Part shown: positions 27,239-37,177 of the stretch, piece by piece
How positions within the stretch are numbered: position 1 is the first letter of the stretch
Layout: the number at the start of each line of letters is the position of its first letter
Assembly: GCF_018919065.1 (NCBI RefSeq)
Contig: NZ_JAHLQG010000040.1
Location: 22,304-86,303, forward strand
DNA length: 64,000 nt
From: Blautia sp. MSJ-9
GTDB lineage: Bacteria; Bacillota; Clostridia; Lachnospirales; Lachnospiraceae
Direction: 5' to 3'
Translations under genes and position numbers: made by a program
Notes under the pieces: generated by a model
What the model saw: the letters and a program-made list of their open reading frames with translations, nothing else
Told to the model about the DNA's origin: nothing
Database searches by the model: none

Positions 27239-28702
27239 ATGAAGAACTATCGAAAGAAATTATTATGTGCAGGTTTGAGCGCAGTTTTGCTGTTAAGCGG
27301 ATGCGGCATGAGTAGTGAACTGGCATCTGTTTCAGAGTCCAGTCATGATGAACCAACTCTTGTAACAGTATGGAATTATTACAATGGCCAGCAGCTCAAA
27401 GCTTTTGACAAGCTGGTCAGTGAATTTAATGATACAGTAGGAAACGAAAAAGGAATCCTGGTAGAGAGCCACAGTCTCGGAACAGTCTATGATCTGGAGC
27501 AGAGTGTACTCGATACCGTAAATCATAAAGTCGGAGCAAATGAGCTTCCAAACATTTTCGCCGCTTATGTAGACACTGCCTATGCAGTAGATAAGCTGGG
27601 TTATGTTGCAGATCTGAAGCCATACCTGTCTCAGGAAGAAATTGATAAATTTGTAAACAGCTACATAGAAGAAGGTGAACTTTCCGGCGATGGAAGCATC
27701 AAGATCTTCCCGGTGGCAAAATCCACAGAGATTTTCATGCTGAACAAGACCGACTGGGATAAATTTGCAGAAGCAACAGGTGCAGACATCAATGATCTGA
27801 AAACAATTGAGGGCCTGACAAAAACTGCTCAGGATTACTATGAATGGACAGACAGTCAGACGCCCAAAGCCAACGACGGAAAAGCATTTTTCGGCAGAGA
27901 CGCCATGGCAAATTATTTCCTCATAGGCGCCCGACAGCTTGGTACAGAGATTTTTTCTGTAGAAGATGGAAAAGCAAAGCTGAATTTTGACAAAGATGTG
28001 ATCCGAAAGATCTGGGATAACTATTATGTTCCATTTGTAAAGGGCTATTTCGCAGCATCGGGTAAATTCCGAAGTGACGATATCAAGACTGGCAATATCA
28101 TTGCATTTACAGGAGCATCCTCAGGAGCTACATTCCTGCCGGATCAGGTAACTGTCGATGACACGGAGCGTTATCCGATCGAGATGGAAGCAATGGAATG
28201 CCCGGAATTTGAAGGCGGTGAGCACTATGCCGTGCAGCAGGGTGCAGGAATGGTGGTCACGAAGACAGAAGATGAGCCGGAAGAACAGATAGAAGCATCC
28301 GTAGAATTCCTCAAATGGTTTACTCAGGATGAACGAAACATTCAGTTCTCCCTGGATTCCGGATATATGCCCGTTACAAAAGAAGCCAATAATCTGGAAA
28401 CAATTGAAAAGGACACATCACTGAATGAAACAGACCGTACTTTTTCCATTGTGAAAGCTGCAATCGATACAGTGAATCATAACACTTTATATACAACGAA
28501 AGCCTTTGAAAATGGTAAAAATGCAAGAAGTATTCTGGAATATTCCATGTCTGATAAAGCTGCAGAAGACAGAAAAACTGTTGTAGAGAATTTGCAGAAA
28601 GGACAGACACTGGAACAGGCATCCGCAGAATTTGCAGGTGATGAATGCTTTGAGAAATGGTACCAGGAGACAAAAGAAGCCTTGGAGAAGCTAATTAAAT
28701 GA
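27239..28702 (+). CDS. Extracellular solute-binding lipoprotein, family 1, coupled to a GGDEF protein
   Basis: 487 aa. A lipoprotein signal with lipobox LLSGC (Cys at residue 22) anchors it outside the membrane. The mature part looks like a sugar-type binding protein: VTVWNYYNGQQLKAFDKLVSEFN, NIFAAYVDTAYAVDKLG, FMLNKTDWDKFAE and a late FLKWFTQDERN. No permease or ATPase gene accompanies it. Its stop codon overlaps the start of a membrane GGDEF protein (ATGA), so the two are translationally coupled, and it most likely presents a ligand to that sensor rather than to a transporter. The ligand is unknown. Confidence 0.85.
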   Translation: MKNYRKKLLCAGLSAVLLLSGCGMSSELASVSESSHDEPTLVTVWNYYNGQQLKAFDKLVSEFNDTVGNEKGILVESHSLGTVYDLEQSVLDTVNHKVGANELPNIFAAYVDTAYAVDKLGYVADLKPYLSQEEIDKFVNSYIEEGELSGDGSIKIFPVAKSTEIFMLNKTDWDKFAEATGADINDLKTIEGLTKTAQDYYEWTDSQTPKANDGKAFFGRDAMANYFLIGARQLGTEIFSVEDGKAKLNFDKDVIRKIWDNYYVPFVKGYFAASGKFRSDDIKTGNIIAFTGASSGATFLPDQVTVDDTERYPIEMEAMECPEFEGGEHYAVQQGAGMVVTKTEDEPEEQIEASVEFLKWFTQDERNIQFSLDSGYMPVTKEANNLETIEKDTSLNETDRTFSIVKAAIDTVNHNTLYTTKAFENGKNARSILEYSMSDKAAEDRKTVVENLQKGQTLEQASAEFAGDECFEKWYQETKEALEKLIK

Positions 28703-31062
28703 AAACAAAAAACAGACCTTTATATCTGAAATTGTTAGTTCCTATGCTGGTGCTGATCTTAGTGGAAATTTCACTGCTGGCAGGTTCTGTTTTCGGCGGC
28801 GGCCTGATCCGGTATATGGAAAACAATGAGATAGAAGTTCTTCATGAGAGAGTTTTAAACAGACAGAGATACCTGCAGAATGAAATGCTTACCAGATGGT
28901 CAAAAGTAGACAGCACGGTCATCAAGATCAATCAGATCACAGAAGATCTGCTGCAGTCCGGCCGGATCTCCATAGATACTCTGGATGACAGCTCAAAGGA
29001 TTGCTTTGCGTTTCTGGATGCTGTTTCAGATCCTCTGCTGAATATGCTGCGAAGCAATAAGGTCACCGGTGCATTTATTGTCGTCAATACAGACAATCTG
29101 GAGGAACTTTCAGAAAAAGGAATATACAAAAACAAGCCCGGAATCTATGTCCGGGATTATGACCCGAAATCCAGTTATTCGGACAGGAATACGGACCTCC
29201 TGCTGGAATATGCACCAACAGAAATCGTCAAGAACATGAATGTCAGTCTGGACAGTGGATGGAAACCGCAGTTCGCATTTGAGGATATGCAGCAGTACGG
29301 AGCATACCTGTATGAGCCGTATCAGGCAGCGCTTGGCATGGACGAGAGAACAGAACTGGAAGCTTCTGACATGGGATACTGGAGCGAACCTTATCAGCTT
29401 TTTGCCAATGATCAGGAAGTGATTTCCTATTCTGTACCGCTGATACTGGAAGATGGAACTGTTTATGGTGTACTTGGAGTTGAACTGTCACTGAGTTATC
29501 TGGAAGATATGCTTCCGTCAGAAGAACTGAAAGACAAAGACGCAGGTTCTTATCTTCTTGGAATTGAGAAAGAAAGCGATACAGAGATTACAAATGTTCT
29601 GATCAGCGGAGCTGATTACAGCATGGTCAATGGAGATAAGAAAGTTACAGAAATTTATACAGAGAAGAACAGACAGCTCATACAGAATGATATGGATGAA
29701 GATATCTATTGCGATGTAGAATATCTGACTTTATACAATACCAATACACCGTTCGAGCAGCAACGCTGGGTATTAACAGGAATCGTAAGGGAAAAGAATC
29801 TCTTCCGTTTCTCCAGCACAGTAGAGAAAACACTGATTCGTGGAACTCTTGCAACACTGATCGCAGGTATTGTGGGCGGTATTCTGATCAGTCTGTATAT
29901 TTCCAGACCAGTAACTGCACTGACAAAGAGTGTGCGAAAGATGAAGCCGTTCAGCAGGATAGAATTCTCCAGGACAGGAATCCGCGAAATTGACCTGATG
30001 GCATCGGAGCTGGAACACCTCAACAGAGAAACGTTGTATGCGGCAGAGAGATTTTCGTATATTGTGAATGCGGCGAATCTGCATCTGGCAGTTTTTGAGA
30101 TAAACAGTGAAGAAGACAGTGTGTTTATTACAGGCAGTTTCTTTGATATGCTGGGACTTGAACAACAGAGTGTGACTTCCCTGACGGAAAAAGAATTCAG
30201 GGATATCCTGGATTCACTGGATAAATATAAGCAGCATTCGGCAGGCAGAGAGGATGAGATACTGTATAAAATTCCAGTCAAAAATACAACCGTGGAAGTT
30301 TCGAAAGCAGATACTGAGTCTGGAGAACAGGATACAAATACATATATTAAGGTTGATGATTTCAGTAAAACTGGCAGTGATATCAGTCAGGAAAGTCTGA
30401 AAGTTACAGAAGATGACAACACAGAAACATGGAAATATATCAGGATAACTCTGAAATATAATGATGTAAGGTGTATTGGACTGGTAGAGGATATTACTGA
30501 TACGGCCATTGAGAAAGAAAACATTGAATATGAGCGGGATCACGATTTGCTGACAGGGCTTCTCAATCGCAGGGCATTCAACCGGATCATGACAGAAATG
30601 TTTGATCATGAAAAGACAGTGTTAAAGACAGCTGCATTGGTCATGATCGACCTGGATGAACTGAAGCATGTAAACGATACATATGGTCATGATTATGGAG
30701 ACAAATACATCAGGACTGCTGCAGAATGTTTCGGGAAATATACTCCGGAATCTACGATGATCTGCAGACGTTCCGGTGATGAATTCAACATCTTCTTTTA
30801 TGGATATCAGAACAAAGACGAGATCAGGGAATGCATCCGAAATTTGAAGGAGGGAATCAGAAAGGTTTCTATTCACCTCCCGGATCATACAGAACTTCCG
30901 ATCCGAATGTCTGCCGGAATTGCCTGGTATCCGGATGACGGCAGAATTTATCAGGAACTTAAGACATATTCTGATTTTGCAATGTATCAGATCAAACATA
31001 CAAGCAAGAACCAGTTCGGGGAATTTGATAAGGATGCTTACCTGAAAGATAAGTATAAATAA
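28699..31062 (+). CDS. Membrane diguanylate cyclase (extracellular sensor, PAS-like region, GGDEF)
   Basis: 787 aa. TM1 at about residues 10-35, a large extracytoplasmic region (36-375) of Cache-like size with a VIDDGTVYGVLG-type segment (LEDGTVYGVLGVELSLSYL), TM2 near 378-400, a HAMP-like stalk, a PAS-like domain (about 450-600) with a 60-residue acidic insertion, then GGDEF (about 615-780). The signature is SGDEF (residues 692-696), DLDELKHVNDTYGHDYGD marks the metal site, and the usual upstream inhibitory RxxD site is not present (PEST at that place). It should make cyclic di-GMP from two GTP if the S-for-G change is tolerated. It overlaps the SBP gene by 4 nt, implying an SBP-triggered second-messenger sensor. 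Confidence 0.85.
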   Translation: MKTKNRPLYLKLLVPMLVLILVEISLLAGSVFGGGLIRYMENNEIEVLHERVLNRQRYLQNEMLTRWSKVDSTVIKINQITEDLLQSGRISIDTLDDSSKDCFAFLDAVSDPLLNMLRSNKVTGAFIVVNTDNLEELSEKGIYKNKPGIYVRDYDPKSSYSDRNTDLLLEYAPTEIVKNMNVSLDSGWKPQFAFEDMQQYGAYLYEPYQAALGMDERTELEASDMGYWSEPYQLFANDQEVISYSVPLILEDGTVYGVLGVELSLSYLEDMLPSEELKDKDAGSYLLGIEKESDTEITNVLISGADYSMVNGDKKVTEIYTEKNRQLIQNDMDEDIYCDVEYLTLYNTNTPFEQQRWVLTGIVREKNLFRFSSTVEKTLIRGTLATLIAGIVGGILISLYISRPVTALTKSVRKMKPFSRIEFSRTGIREIDLMASELEHLNRETLYAAERFSYIVNAANLHLAVFEINSEEDSVFITGSFFDMLGLEQQSVTSLTEKEFRDILDSLDKYKQHSAGREDEILYKIPVKNTTVEVSKADTESGEQDTNTYIKVDDFSKTGSDISQESLKVTEDDNTETWKYIRITLKYNDVRCIGLVEDITDTAIEKENIEYERDHDLLTGLLNRRAFNRIMTEMFDHEKTVLKTAALVMIDLDELKHVNDTYGHDYGDKYIRTAAECFGKYTPESTMICRRSGDEFNIFFYGYQNKDEIRECIRNLKEGIRKVSIHLPDHTELPIRMSAGIAWYPDDGRIYQELKTYSDFAMYQIKHTSKNQFGEFDKDAYLKDKYK

Positions 31063-31094
31063 AAATGATAACAAAACAGAAAACGGAATAAAGT

Positions 31095-31141
31095 AAAAAA
31101 TGCTTCAGATGGAAGGAAAATTCTATCTGGAGCATTTTTTT
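31095..31141 (+). terminator. Rho-independent terminator after GGDEF gene
   Basis: AAATGCTTCAGAT pairs with ATCTGGAGCATTT (13 bp, one G-U) and is followed by seven T residues. Confidence 0.85.
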
Positions 31142-31223
31142 ATGTCACTGAAGCGTCCAGCCGCAGGCAGAGAATCCTGCAAGCAGACTTTTGGGGTTTT
31201 TCAGAAAAAATTTCAAAAAAGAT

Positions 31224-31255
31224 AAAACCTTTTTCGAGTTTCACCTGTCAGTATA
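31224..31255 (+). promoter_or_regulatory. ECF-sigma-like promoter motif, copy 1
   Basis: AAAAC at 31224 and GTC at 31247, 18 nt apart, within a longer stretch (TTTTTCGAGTTTCAC, then TATAGTGAAAA) that recurs at 31,410. The layout resembles Bacillus ECF promoters (AAC at -35, CGTC at -10). The gap 31,063-31,480 holds a terminator, the two motifs and no convincing gene. Confidence 0.5.
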
Positions 31256-31409
31256 GTGAAAAGAGGAAAATATAAAGCAGATTTCTCTTACACAGTCTTG
31301 AATATAGATGATTAAACATCTATAATAAAAGCAAAAAATTGACATGAAAGGAAGGTACGAGAGAAAAAGAAGAACAGAAAAAATAATTTGAAAAAATTTT
31401 AAAAATCTT

Positions 31410-31441
31410 AAAACTTTTTCGAACTTCACATTGTCTATATA
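31410..31441 (+). promoter_or_regulatory. ECF-sigma-like promoter motif, copy 2
   Basis: AAAAC at 31410 and GTC at 31433, again exactly 18 nt apart, with TTTTTCGAACTTCAC between and TATAGTGAAAA after. It lies 40-70 nt before the start of the 233-aa secreted protein and is its probable promoter. Confidence 0.55.
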
Positions 31442-31480
31442 GTGAAAACAATAAAAAAAACATAAAGGAGAACAAATAGT

Positions 31481-32182
31481 ATGAAGAAAACATTAAAAAA
31501 AGTAATCACAACAATGCTGGCAGTCGTATTGATCCTTGTCGCAATTCCATTACAGGTAAACGCTACCTATTGGGGATATATAGAACAGCCCAAAGTAATT
31601 GAGTTCCAAAAAACAGTCGTGTATACCCTGAATCCGAAGAAAACACAGTTTCCGGAATATACCTCTATTGGATGGGCAGGAACTTTTGGACATCCGGATC
31701 CTAAATATAAAATTACAGATATAAAATCAAGCAACACAGCGGTTGCTACTCCATTTACAGAGGGAGAAAAGTCTGGCACAACAACTTTAAATGTCTATCC
31801 GCATAAAGCTGGAACTGCAATTATTTCCTGCAGAGTAAACGGAAAAACTTACAAAACAAAATTTATTGCCAGAAAATATGTATGCCCACTTACATACATC
31901 AAACTTGGTTCTACAACCATGACTGCAAATAAATTCAAAAAGACAGATGAAATTCATCTTTCTTACCGGAAATATGCAAAAAAGAACCAGAAGATTTCAG
32001 TAAAACCCGCAAAAGGATGGAAGATAAAAGGAATTTATTGCAGCAATGGTACGAAATATATGACGGAAGTAAAGAATAACAGTTCCTATTTTATTAATAC
32101 AGAAAACGACTGGTATATGTATGTATTTTTTATTAATCCAACTACCCAGCAGAAAGAGTTTATTAATATTTATCTGGATTAA
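31481..32182 (+). CDS. Secreted protein of unknown function with Ig-like (Big2-like) region
   Basis: 233 aa. A signal peptide (lysines, then a 17-residue hydrophobic core, cleavage near VNA) marks it as exported, and it has no anchor. The segment with IKSSNTAVATPF and GTTTLNVYPHKAGTAIISCRVNGKTYKTKF (residues about 85-125) resembles bacterial Ig-like Big2 domains. The rest is not recognised. AAGGAGAAC precedes the ATG. It opens a run of four same-strand genes, three of which encode exported or membrane proteins, downstream of two ECF-like promoter motifs. Confidence 0.75.
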   Translation: MKKTLKKVITTMLAVVLILVAIPLQVNATYWGYIEQPKVIEFQKTVVYTLNPKKTQFPEYTSIGWAGTFGHPDPKYKITDIKSSNTAVATPFTEGEKSGTTTLNVYPHKAGTAIISCRVNGKTYKTKFIARKYVCPLTYIKLGSTTMTANKFKKTDEIHLSYRKYAKKNQKISVKPAKGWKIKGIYCSNGTKYMTEVKNNSSYFINTENDWYMYVFFINPTTQQKEFINIYLD

Positions 32183-32219
32183 AATAAGACACAAAAGAAA
32201 AAGCCGGGAGGTGAGAAAC

Positions 32220-32582
32220 ATGGATAAGCCCTATCAGAGAGAGATTGAACTGTTGCAGAAAGAGCTGGAATGTTATAAGTACGTAGCAGATAACTGTAAA
32301 AAACAGCATAGTGAGCAGTTTCAGAGATATCTGACGACGACCTGTCTGGAACTTCGCTATGCGATTGAGACAATGGAAGAGCGGCAGAAAATAGCAGTGA
32401 AAGAGCTGGAAGATCTTCCTCTAAAAGAACGGGAGAGAATGCTTGAACCACTTTTTCAGGCAACAGAAGAAATTTCCGACAACGCAAAAGGAAAATCCTG
32501 TCAGGAACTTTCTGGTTATATTCAGCAGTTTATTACAGGATTTCTCATGGATCTGGTAGATTACAGATACCAGCCAGGTTAA
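32220..32582 (+). CDS. Small charged helical protein, unknown function
   Basis: 120 aa from ATG 32220, placed 6 nt after GGGAGGTG; the frame extends upstream but overlaps the previous gene. It is rich in Glu, Gln and Lys with heptad-like helices (ELLQKELECYKYVADN, AIETMEERQKIAVKELEDL), so coiled coils are likely. No signal peptide or TM helix. The family was not recognised. It lies between genes for exported proteins (37 nt to the next) and may be cytoplasmic partner or regulator of them; that is inference. Confidence 0.6.
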   Translation: MDKPYQREIELLQKELECYKYVADNCKKQHSEQFQRYLTTTCLELRYAIETMEERQKIAVKELEDLPLKERERMLEPLFQATEEISDNAKGKSCQELSGYIQQFITGFLMDLVDYRYQPG

Positions 32583-32619
32583 AATCTTACAAACAATTTA
32601 CGAGAAGGAGAACAGTTTT

Positions 32620-35600
32620 ATGAAGAACAAAACAGTGAAATCTTTATCTATTATTCTCTCCGTATGCATGCTTGGAACTTCATCTGCAAGTGCAGCAGAA
32701 TTTTCCTCTGGTCCGGCATCTGTAGAGGAAGTTCCGGTACAGGAAGAAACAGGCGAAGAGCTTACAGATCAGGACAGCACAGAAGAAAGCGAAGAGGATG
32801 CATTTGGCACCGGAGAAGAGAAATTTTCTGATACAGATGAAAGTGAAATGGAAGAGTTTTCCTCAGAAGAGGAAATTCCGGGAGTAGATGAAGAAGTAGT
32901 GGCAGGACCGGTGGATAATACTCTGGAAGCCAGAATGAAAGATTCAGCAGTGGAAGCAGACATAGAGGCAGACCCGAATGTAAAAACCACCTGTAATGTG
33001 TACACTGGAAACAGTGTAGAAGCACAGGATTACGACATGTATGGCCACCGTATCAGTTCCTATCTGACTACTAGCCCGGATGGTGGCCTGATGCGCGTTC
33101 AGGCAGGAGCGATCAGTGACAAGGTTCTGGTAGAGTATTACGATAACTCCTATAACATTCAGCGAACAGTTACTGTTCCACTTGCGCTTCCTCTGTTTGG
33201 CGCATTTTACGAAAGTGGCAGCAACTATTATATTCTGACAGGGCAGAACAATGACGATCAGGATAAAAGCAGAGAAGTTTACCGTGTGACCAAATACTCC
33301 AAAAACTGGAACGTACAGGGATATTGCAGTCTTACCAGCAACACAGAAGGAATCAATACAGTGCATCCGTTTGAGGATGGATCCGCGCGAATGACAATGA
33401 ATGGAAACTATCTGTATGTGAGAACCTGTCGTACCATGTATAAAAATGTGGTTGATGGACGGAATCATCAGTCCAATCTTACATTTTCTATTGACACTTC
33501 CAATATGACACTGGCAGATCAGTATGGAAGTGCGCTTGGCACAAAGTATGGCTATGTTACCCATTCTTTTAACCAGTTTATCCAGGTTGACAATGGGAAA
33601 CTTGTAGGACTTGATCAGGGAGACAGTCATCCGAGAGCACTTGTGATGCTGAAATATCCTTCGGATTTAAGCGGAGGTAAATTCGCACCGAAATCACAGG
33701 AAAACGGATGTGAAGAAGTCCACTTTATGGATTTTCCGGAAGGCGGAGGAAATTATACAGGTGCTTCAGTGGGAGGATTTGAATATTCAGATTCCGCATA
33801 TCTGACAGCAGGAAACTATGACAGCAGCGGAATGTATTCTTCACGAAATGTATTTGTAGCTTCTGTATCCAAATCAGGCACACAGCCGACTGTAAAATAT
33901 TTCACCAATTATTCCGGTGAAGACAGTGCATCCACACCATACCTGATTAAAACTGGCAGCAACCAGTTTATGCTGATGTGGTCAAACCGCGGAACTGTTT
34001 ACTATACAGTGCTGGACGGAAATGGAAATCAGGTGGGAAGTACCTACAGTATGACTGGAAACCTTTCAGACTGTGCACCTTCTATTATTAATGGAAAACT
34101 GATCTGGTATACCTGGCATGATAATGTAAATGTATTTTACGAGATTAACCTGTCCTCTCTTTCTTCAAACCGGGCAGTGAAGATTGTCAATGGTCATCAG
34201 CCTGTATACGGAAAAGCAACCGATGGCAGGGTAACAAGAAAGTGCATAAACTGTAATCAGGATCTGGGAAGCGCAATGGTGCCTACAGGAATCGGCAGAG
34301 TTTATTTCAAAAATGCAAACTCAAAACGTGTACTGGAATCCGGACAGAAATTTTCTAACGGACAGAGCTATGAAATAGAGTGGGAAACACAGCATAAGAA
34401 TTGGACCAGCGATCTGGATGCACTGGATGATTGCGTGGTCAGCAGTTCAGATGAAAGTATCTTATCTGTAAGCCAGACAGATGAAAGTCATGCAGTTATC
34501 ACAACAAAAAAATCAGGTAAAGTAACTCTGACGATCGCTGCAAAATATAATTCGGAAGCAGTTATCAATATTGAACTTTACGTCAATATGCAGGCACTGG
34601 ACAATAATGAATTTAAAATCACATTTTCTCCTTACAGCGCCACTTATAATGGCAGGGAACAGAAACCGCAGACAATCCTTCAGACTCTTTCAGGAGGCAA
34701 ATGGCAGGATCTTGAGAAAGGAAAAGATTATACGGTCAACTACGACAGTGATTTCATTAATGCAGGACAGCATACAGCCACTGTAACAGGAATCGGCAGT
34801 TATACAGGAACTTTAAAGAGCAATTTTACAATCAATAAAAAGAGTTTAAAAGCTGGATGTACAGTTACACCGAAGGAAGATTCCGTCATCTATAATGGAA
34901 AGAAACAGAAACCGGGCTTCATAGTTAAAGACGGTGACAGAACACTGACAGAGGGGAAGGACTATACGGTTACATATAAAAATAACGTGAATGTAGGGAC
35001 TGCCAAAGCAACGATTAGTGGAATAAATAATTATGAAAGTTATATTGACACCAGCTTCAAAATTGCTTTGGCCCCGACAGAGAAACCAGCGGAGCCGGAC
35101 AAACCAACGCAGCCAGATAATCCAACGAAACCGGACACATCGGACAAAACAGATATCAGTAAAGCCTATGTGCTTCTTTCTAAATATGGCTATGAATATG
35201 ATGGAAAATCACACAAACCGACAGTTTCCGGTGTGTATATAAATAACAAGCTGGTCGATTCGAAGAACTATATCGTTACATATTCCAAAGACCTTGTAAA
35301 TGCAGGAACACCGGAGGTGACGATTACCGGAAAAGGAAGCTTTACAGGAACCTGCAAAGTTACATTTACCATATCGCCTCGCAATTTTTCAAATTGTACA
35401 GTCATAGATCCGGAAGGACCTTTTTACTACTATGAGGGAACAGCTTACACACCTAAATATGTAGTGAAAGACGGAGACAAAACTCTGGTAGAAGGAAAAG
35501 ATTACCAAGTTACCTATAAATATAACGACAAGCCAGGACATTCCTGGAATACGATTCAGGGTATGGGAAACTACCGAAATGATGTGATCCAGAGACAGTT

Positions 35601-37113
35601 TTACATCATTCCGCCGCTTTTAAGTGAATGCACAGCAAGTCTGGAAAATGATACTGTTATTTACGATGGTCATCCGGCAGAACCAAATATCATCGTAAAA
35701 TTTGGAGAAAGAACACTGAAACTGAATCAGGATTATACAGTCAGCTATGTAGGAAATGACAGTCCTGGTACAGCAATTGCATATATTTACGGAAAAGGTA
35801 CTTATAATGGCCGTATTATTCTGAACTTTACGATTAAAAAAGCAGGAGCCAAAACAAAAGATCTCAGTAAAGCGGAAGTTACGATTTCCGGAAATGTAAT
35901 AGATTATGGAAAAAGGATGGATATGCCGCAGGTAACTGTGAATCTGGATGGAAAAGTTCTGACGAAGTCCGTAGACTTTATTGTAACATACAGAGGCAGT
36001 GTGGGCGCAAAAACCGGAACTCTTATTATTACCGGAAGGGGTGATTACACAGGTGTAATTGAACGACCAGTTAATGTTATCAAAAAAAATACGGAACTGA
36101 AAGATATCAGCGGTTACACAGTTGGAATCGGAGGAGATAATTTTACTTATACCGGTTCTGAGATTAAACCAAAAGTTCAGGTATCCTCAGAAACAGAAGA
36201 TCTGACAGAAGGAACTGATTATACAGTTTCATACGAAAATAATATTGAAGTTGGTACTGCAACTGCAATCATAAAAGGAACAGGAAATTATACTGGTACA
36301 TTGACGATTACATTTAAAATTGTAGCTAAATCCCAGGATGATGCAAATAAAGATAAGATTGCCGTTGGAAAATGCGACTACATTGTTATGGATAATGAAG
36401 AAACCTATGATGGTACCGCTCATGAACCGGATGTGATCGTTGCGTGGTTAGAGAACAAACTGACAGAAGGACAGGATTATACGTTAACCTACAGCAATAA
36501 TGTAAATGCCGGAACTGCAAAAGTGACTATCACTGGTATAGGAAAATATACAGGATCTGTTACCACAAGTTTTGAGATCAAACCAGCTTCTCCTGAAATA
36601 ACAGCAAAAAGTAAGACGGTAAATATGGGAAGTGGAAAACAGGATATCATGGAACGCATTCTGACAGATGCGAAAATAACCTGTACCTCTACCAGTCCTG
36701 CGATTGTGGAAATTTCTGGCAACAGTTTCATTCCAAAGAAACCGGGAAAAGCTACGATCATTATTACCACAACCGGGGAAAAGAACTACTTTTCAATGGA
36801 GCCGGTCAAACTGACAGTCACAGTACGTCCGTTAAATACACAGAAACTTACACTGAAATCCAGAGCAAAAGGAAAACTGACTGTTTCCTGGAACATTGCG
36901 AAATCCGTCAGCGGATATGAAATCCAGTACAGCAGATCAAAGAACATGAAAAATGCACAGTCGCTGACGATCAAAGGCAAAACCACACAGGTAACTCTGA
37001 AAAAACTGAACAGTAAGAAAAATTATTGTGTACGCATCCGTACGTATAAGACAACAAACGGTAAAAGATATTACTCCACATGGAGTAGTGTAAAAACTGT
37101 GAAAGTGAAATAA
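32620..37113 (+). CDS. Large secreted multi-repeat protein (beta-propeller-like region, eight MBG-type repeats, FN3)
   Basis: 1497 aa. Signal peptide with cleavage near SASA-AE, an acidic Glu/Ser-rich segment (30-110), and a region of about 500 residues with repeating beta-strand patterns that resembles a propeller. Eight MBG-type repeats of about 75 residues follow (about 664-1322), each with a Y-x-G-x-x-x-x-P turn and a DYTVTYxNNxNxGTA core; a Pro/Lys/Asp linker interrupts them after repeat 2. Then come a Big2-like segment and a C-terminal FN3 domain (GYEIQYSRSKNMK). There is no LPXTG motif, TM helix or other anchor at the C-terminus, so it is released or held non-covalently. A role in adhesion or polysaccharide contact is possible but not shown. 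Confidence 0.8.
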   Translation: MKNKTVKSLSIILSVCMLGTSSASAAEFSSGPASVEEVPVQEETGEELTDQDSTEESEEDAFGTGEEKFSDTDESEMEEFSSEEEIPGVDEEVVAGPVDNTLEARMKDSAVEADIEADPNVKTTCNVYTGNSVEAQDYDMYGHRISSYLTTSPDGGLMRVQAGAISDKVLVEYYDNSYNIQRTVTVPLALPLFGAFYESGSNYYILTGQNNDDQDKSREVYRVTKYSKNWNVQGYCSLTSNTEGINTVHPFEDGSARMTMNGNYLYVRTCRTMYKNVVDGRNHQSNLTFSIDTSNMTLADQYGSALGTKYGYVTHSFNQFIQVDNGKLVGLDQGDSHPRALVMLKYPSDLSGGKFAPKSQENGCEEVHFMDFPEGGGNYTGASVGGFEYSDSAYLTAGNYDSSGMYSSRNVFVASVSKSGTQPTVKYFTNYSGEDSASTPYLIKTGSNQFMLMWSNRGTVYYTVLDGNGNQVGSTYSMTGNLSDCAPSIINGKLIWYTWHDNVNVFYEINLSSLSSNRAVKIVNGHQPVYGKATDGRVTRKCINCNQDLGSAMVPTGIGRVYFKNANSKRVLESGQKFSNGQSYEIEWETQHKNWTSDLDALDDCVVSSSDESILSVSQTDESHAVITTKKSGKVTLTIAAKYNSEAVINIELYVNMQALDNNEFKITFSPYSATYNGREQKPQTILQTLSGGKWQDLEKGKDYTVNYDSDFINAGQHTATVTGIGSYTGTLKSNFTINKKSLKAGCTVTPKEDSVIYNGKKQKPGFIVKDGDRTLTEGKDYTVTYKNNVNVGTAKATISGINNYESYIDTSFKIALAPTEKPAEPDKPTQPDNPTKPDTSDKTDISKAYVLLSKYGYEYDGKSHKPTVSGVYINNKLVDSKNYIVTYSKDLVNAGTPEVTITGKGSFTGTCKVTFTISPRNFSNCTVIDPEGPFYYYEGTAYTPKYVVKDGDKTLVEGKDYQVTYKYNDKPGHSWNTIQGMGNYRNDVIQRQFYIIPPLLSECTASLENDTVIYDGHPAEPNIIVKFGERTLKLNQDYTVSYVGNDSPGTAIAYIYGKGTYNGRIILNFTIKKAGAKTKDLSKAEVTISGNVIDYGKRMDMPQVTVNLDGKVLTKSVDFIVTYRGSVGAKTGTLIITGRGDYTGVIERPVNVIKKNTELKDISGYTVGIGGDNFTYTGSEIKPKVQVSSETEDLTEGTDYTVSYENNIEVGTATAIIKGTGNYTGTLTITFKIVAKSQDDANKDKIAVGKCDYIVMDNEETYDGTAHEPDVIVAWLENKLTEGQDYTLTYSNNVNAGTAKVTITGIGKYTGSVTTSFEIKPASPEITAKSKTVNMGSGKQDIMERILTDAKITCTSTSPAIVEISGNSFIPKKPGKATIIITTTGEKNYFSMEPVKLTVTVRPLNTQKLTLKSRAKGKLTVSWNIAKSVSGYEIQYSRSKNMKNAQSLTIKGKTTQVTLKKLNSKKNYCVRIRTYKTTNGKRYYSTWSSVKTVKVK

Positions 37114-37177
37114 CCATAACAAAAATGAAAAACAGTGCAGGAGAATAAAAATTATAAAAAAGAGAAGGAGTGAGGTT

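Noticed and set aside
31344..31391. 15-codon open frame between the two ECF-like promoter motifs
   Set aside because: It starts without a ribosome site and has only basic, low-complexity residues.
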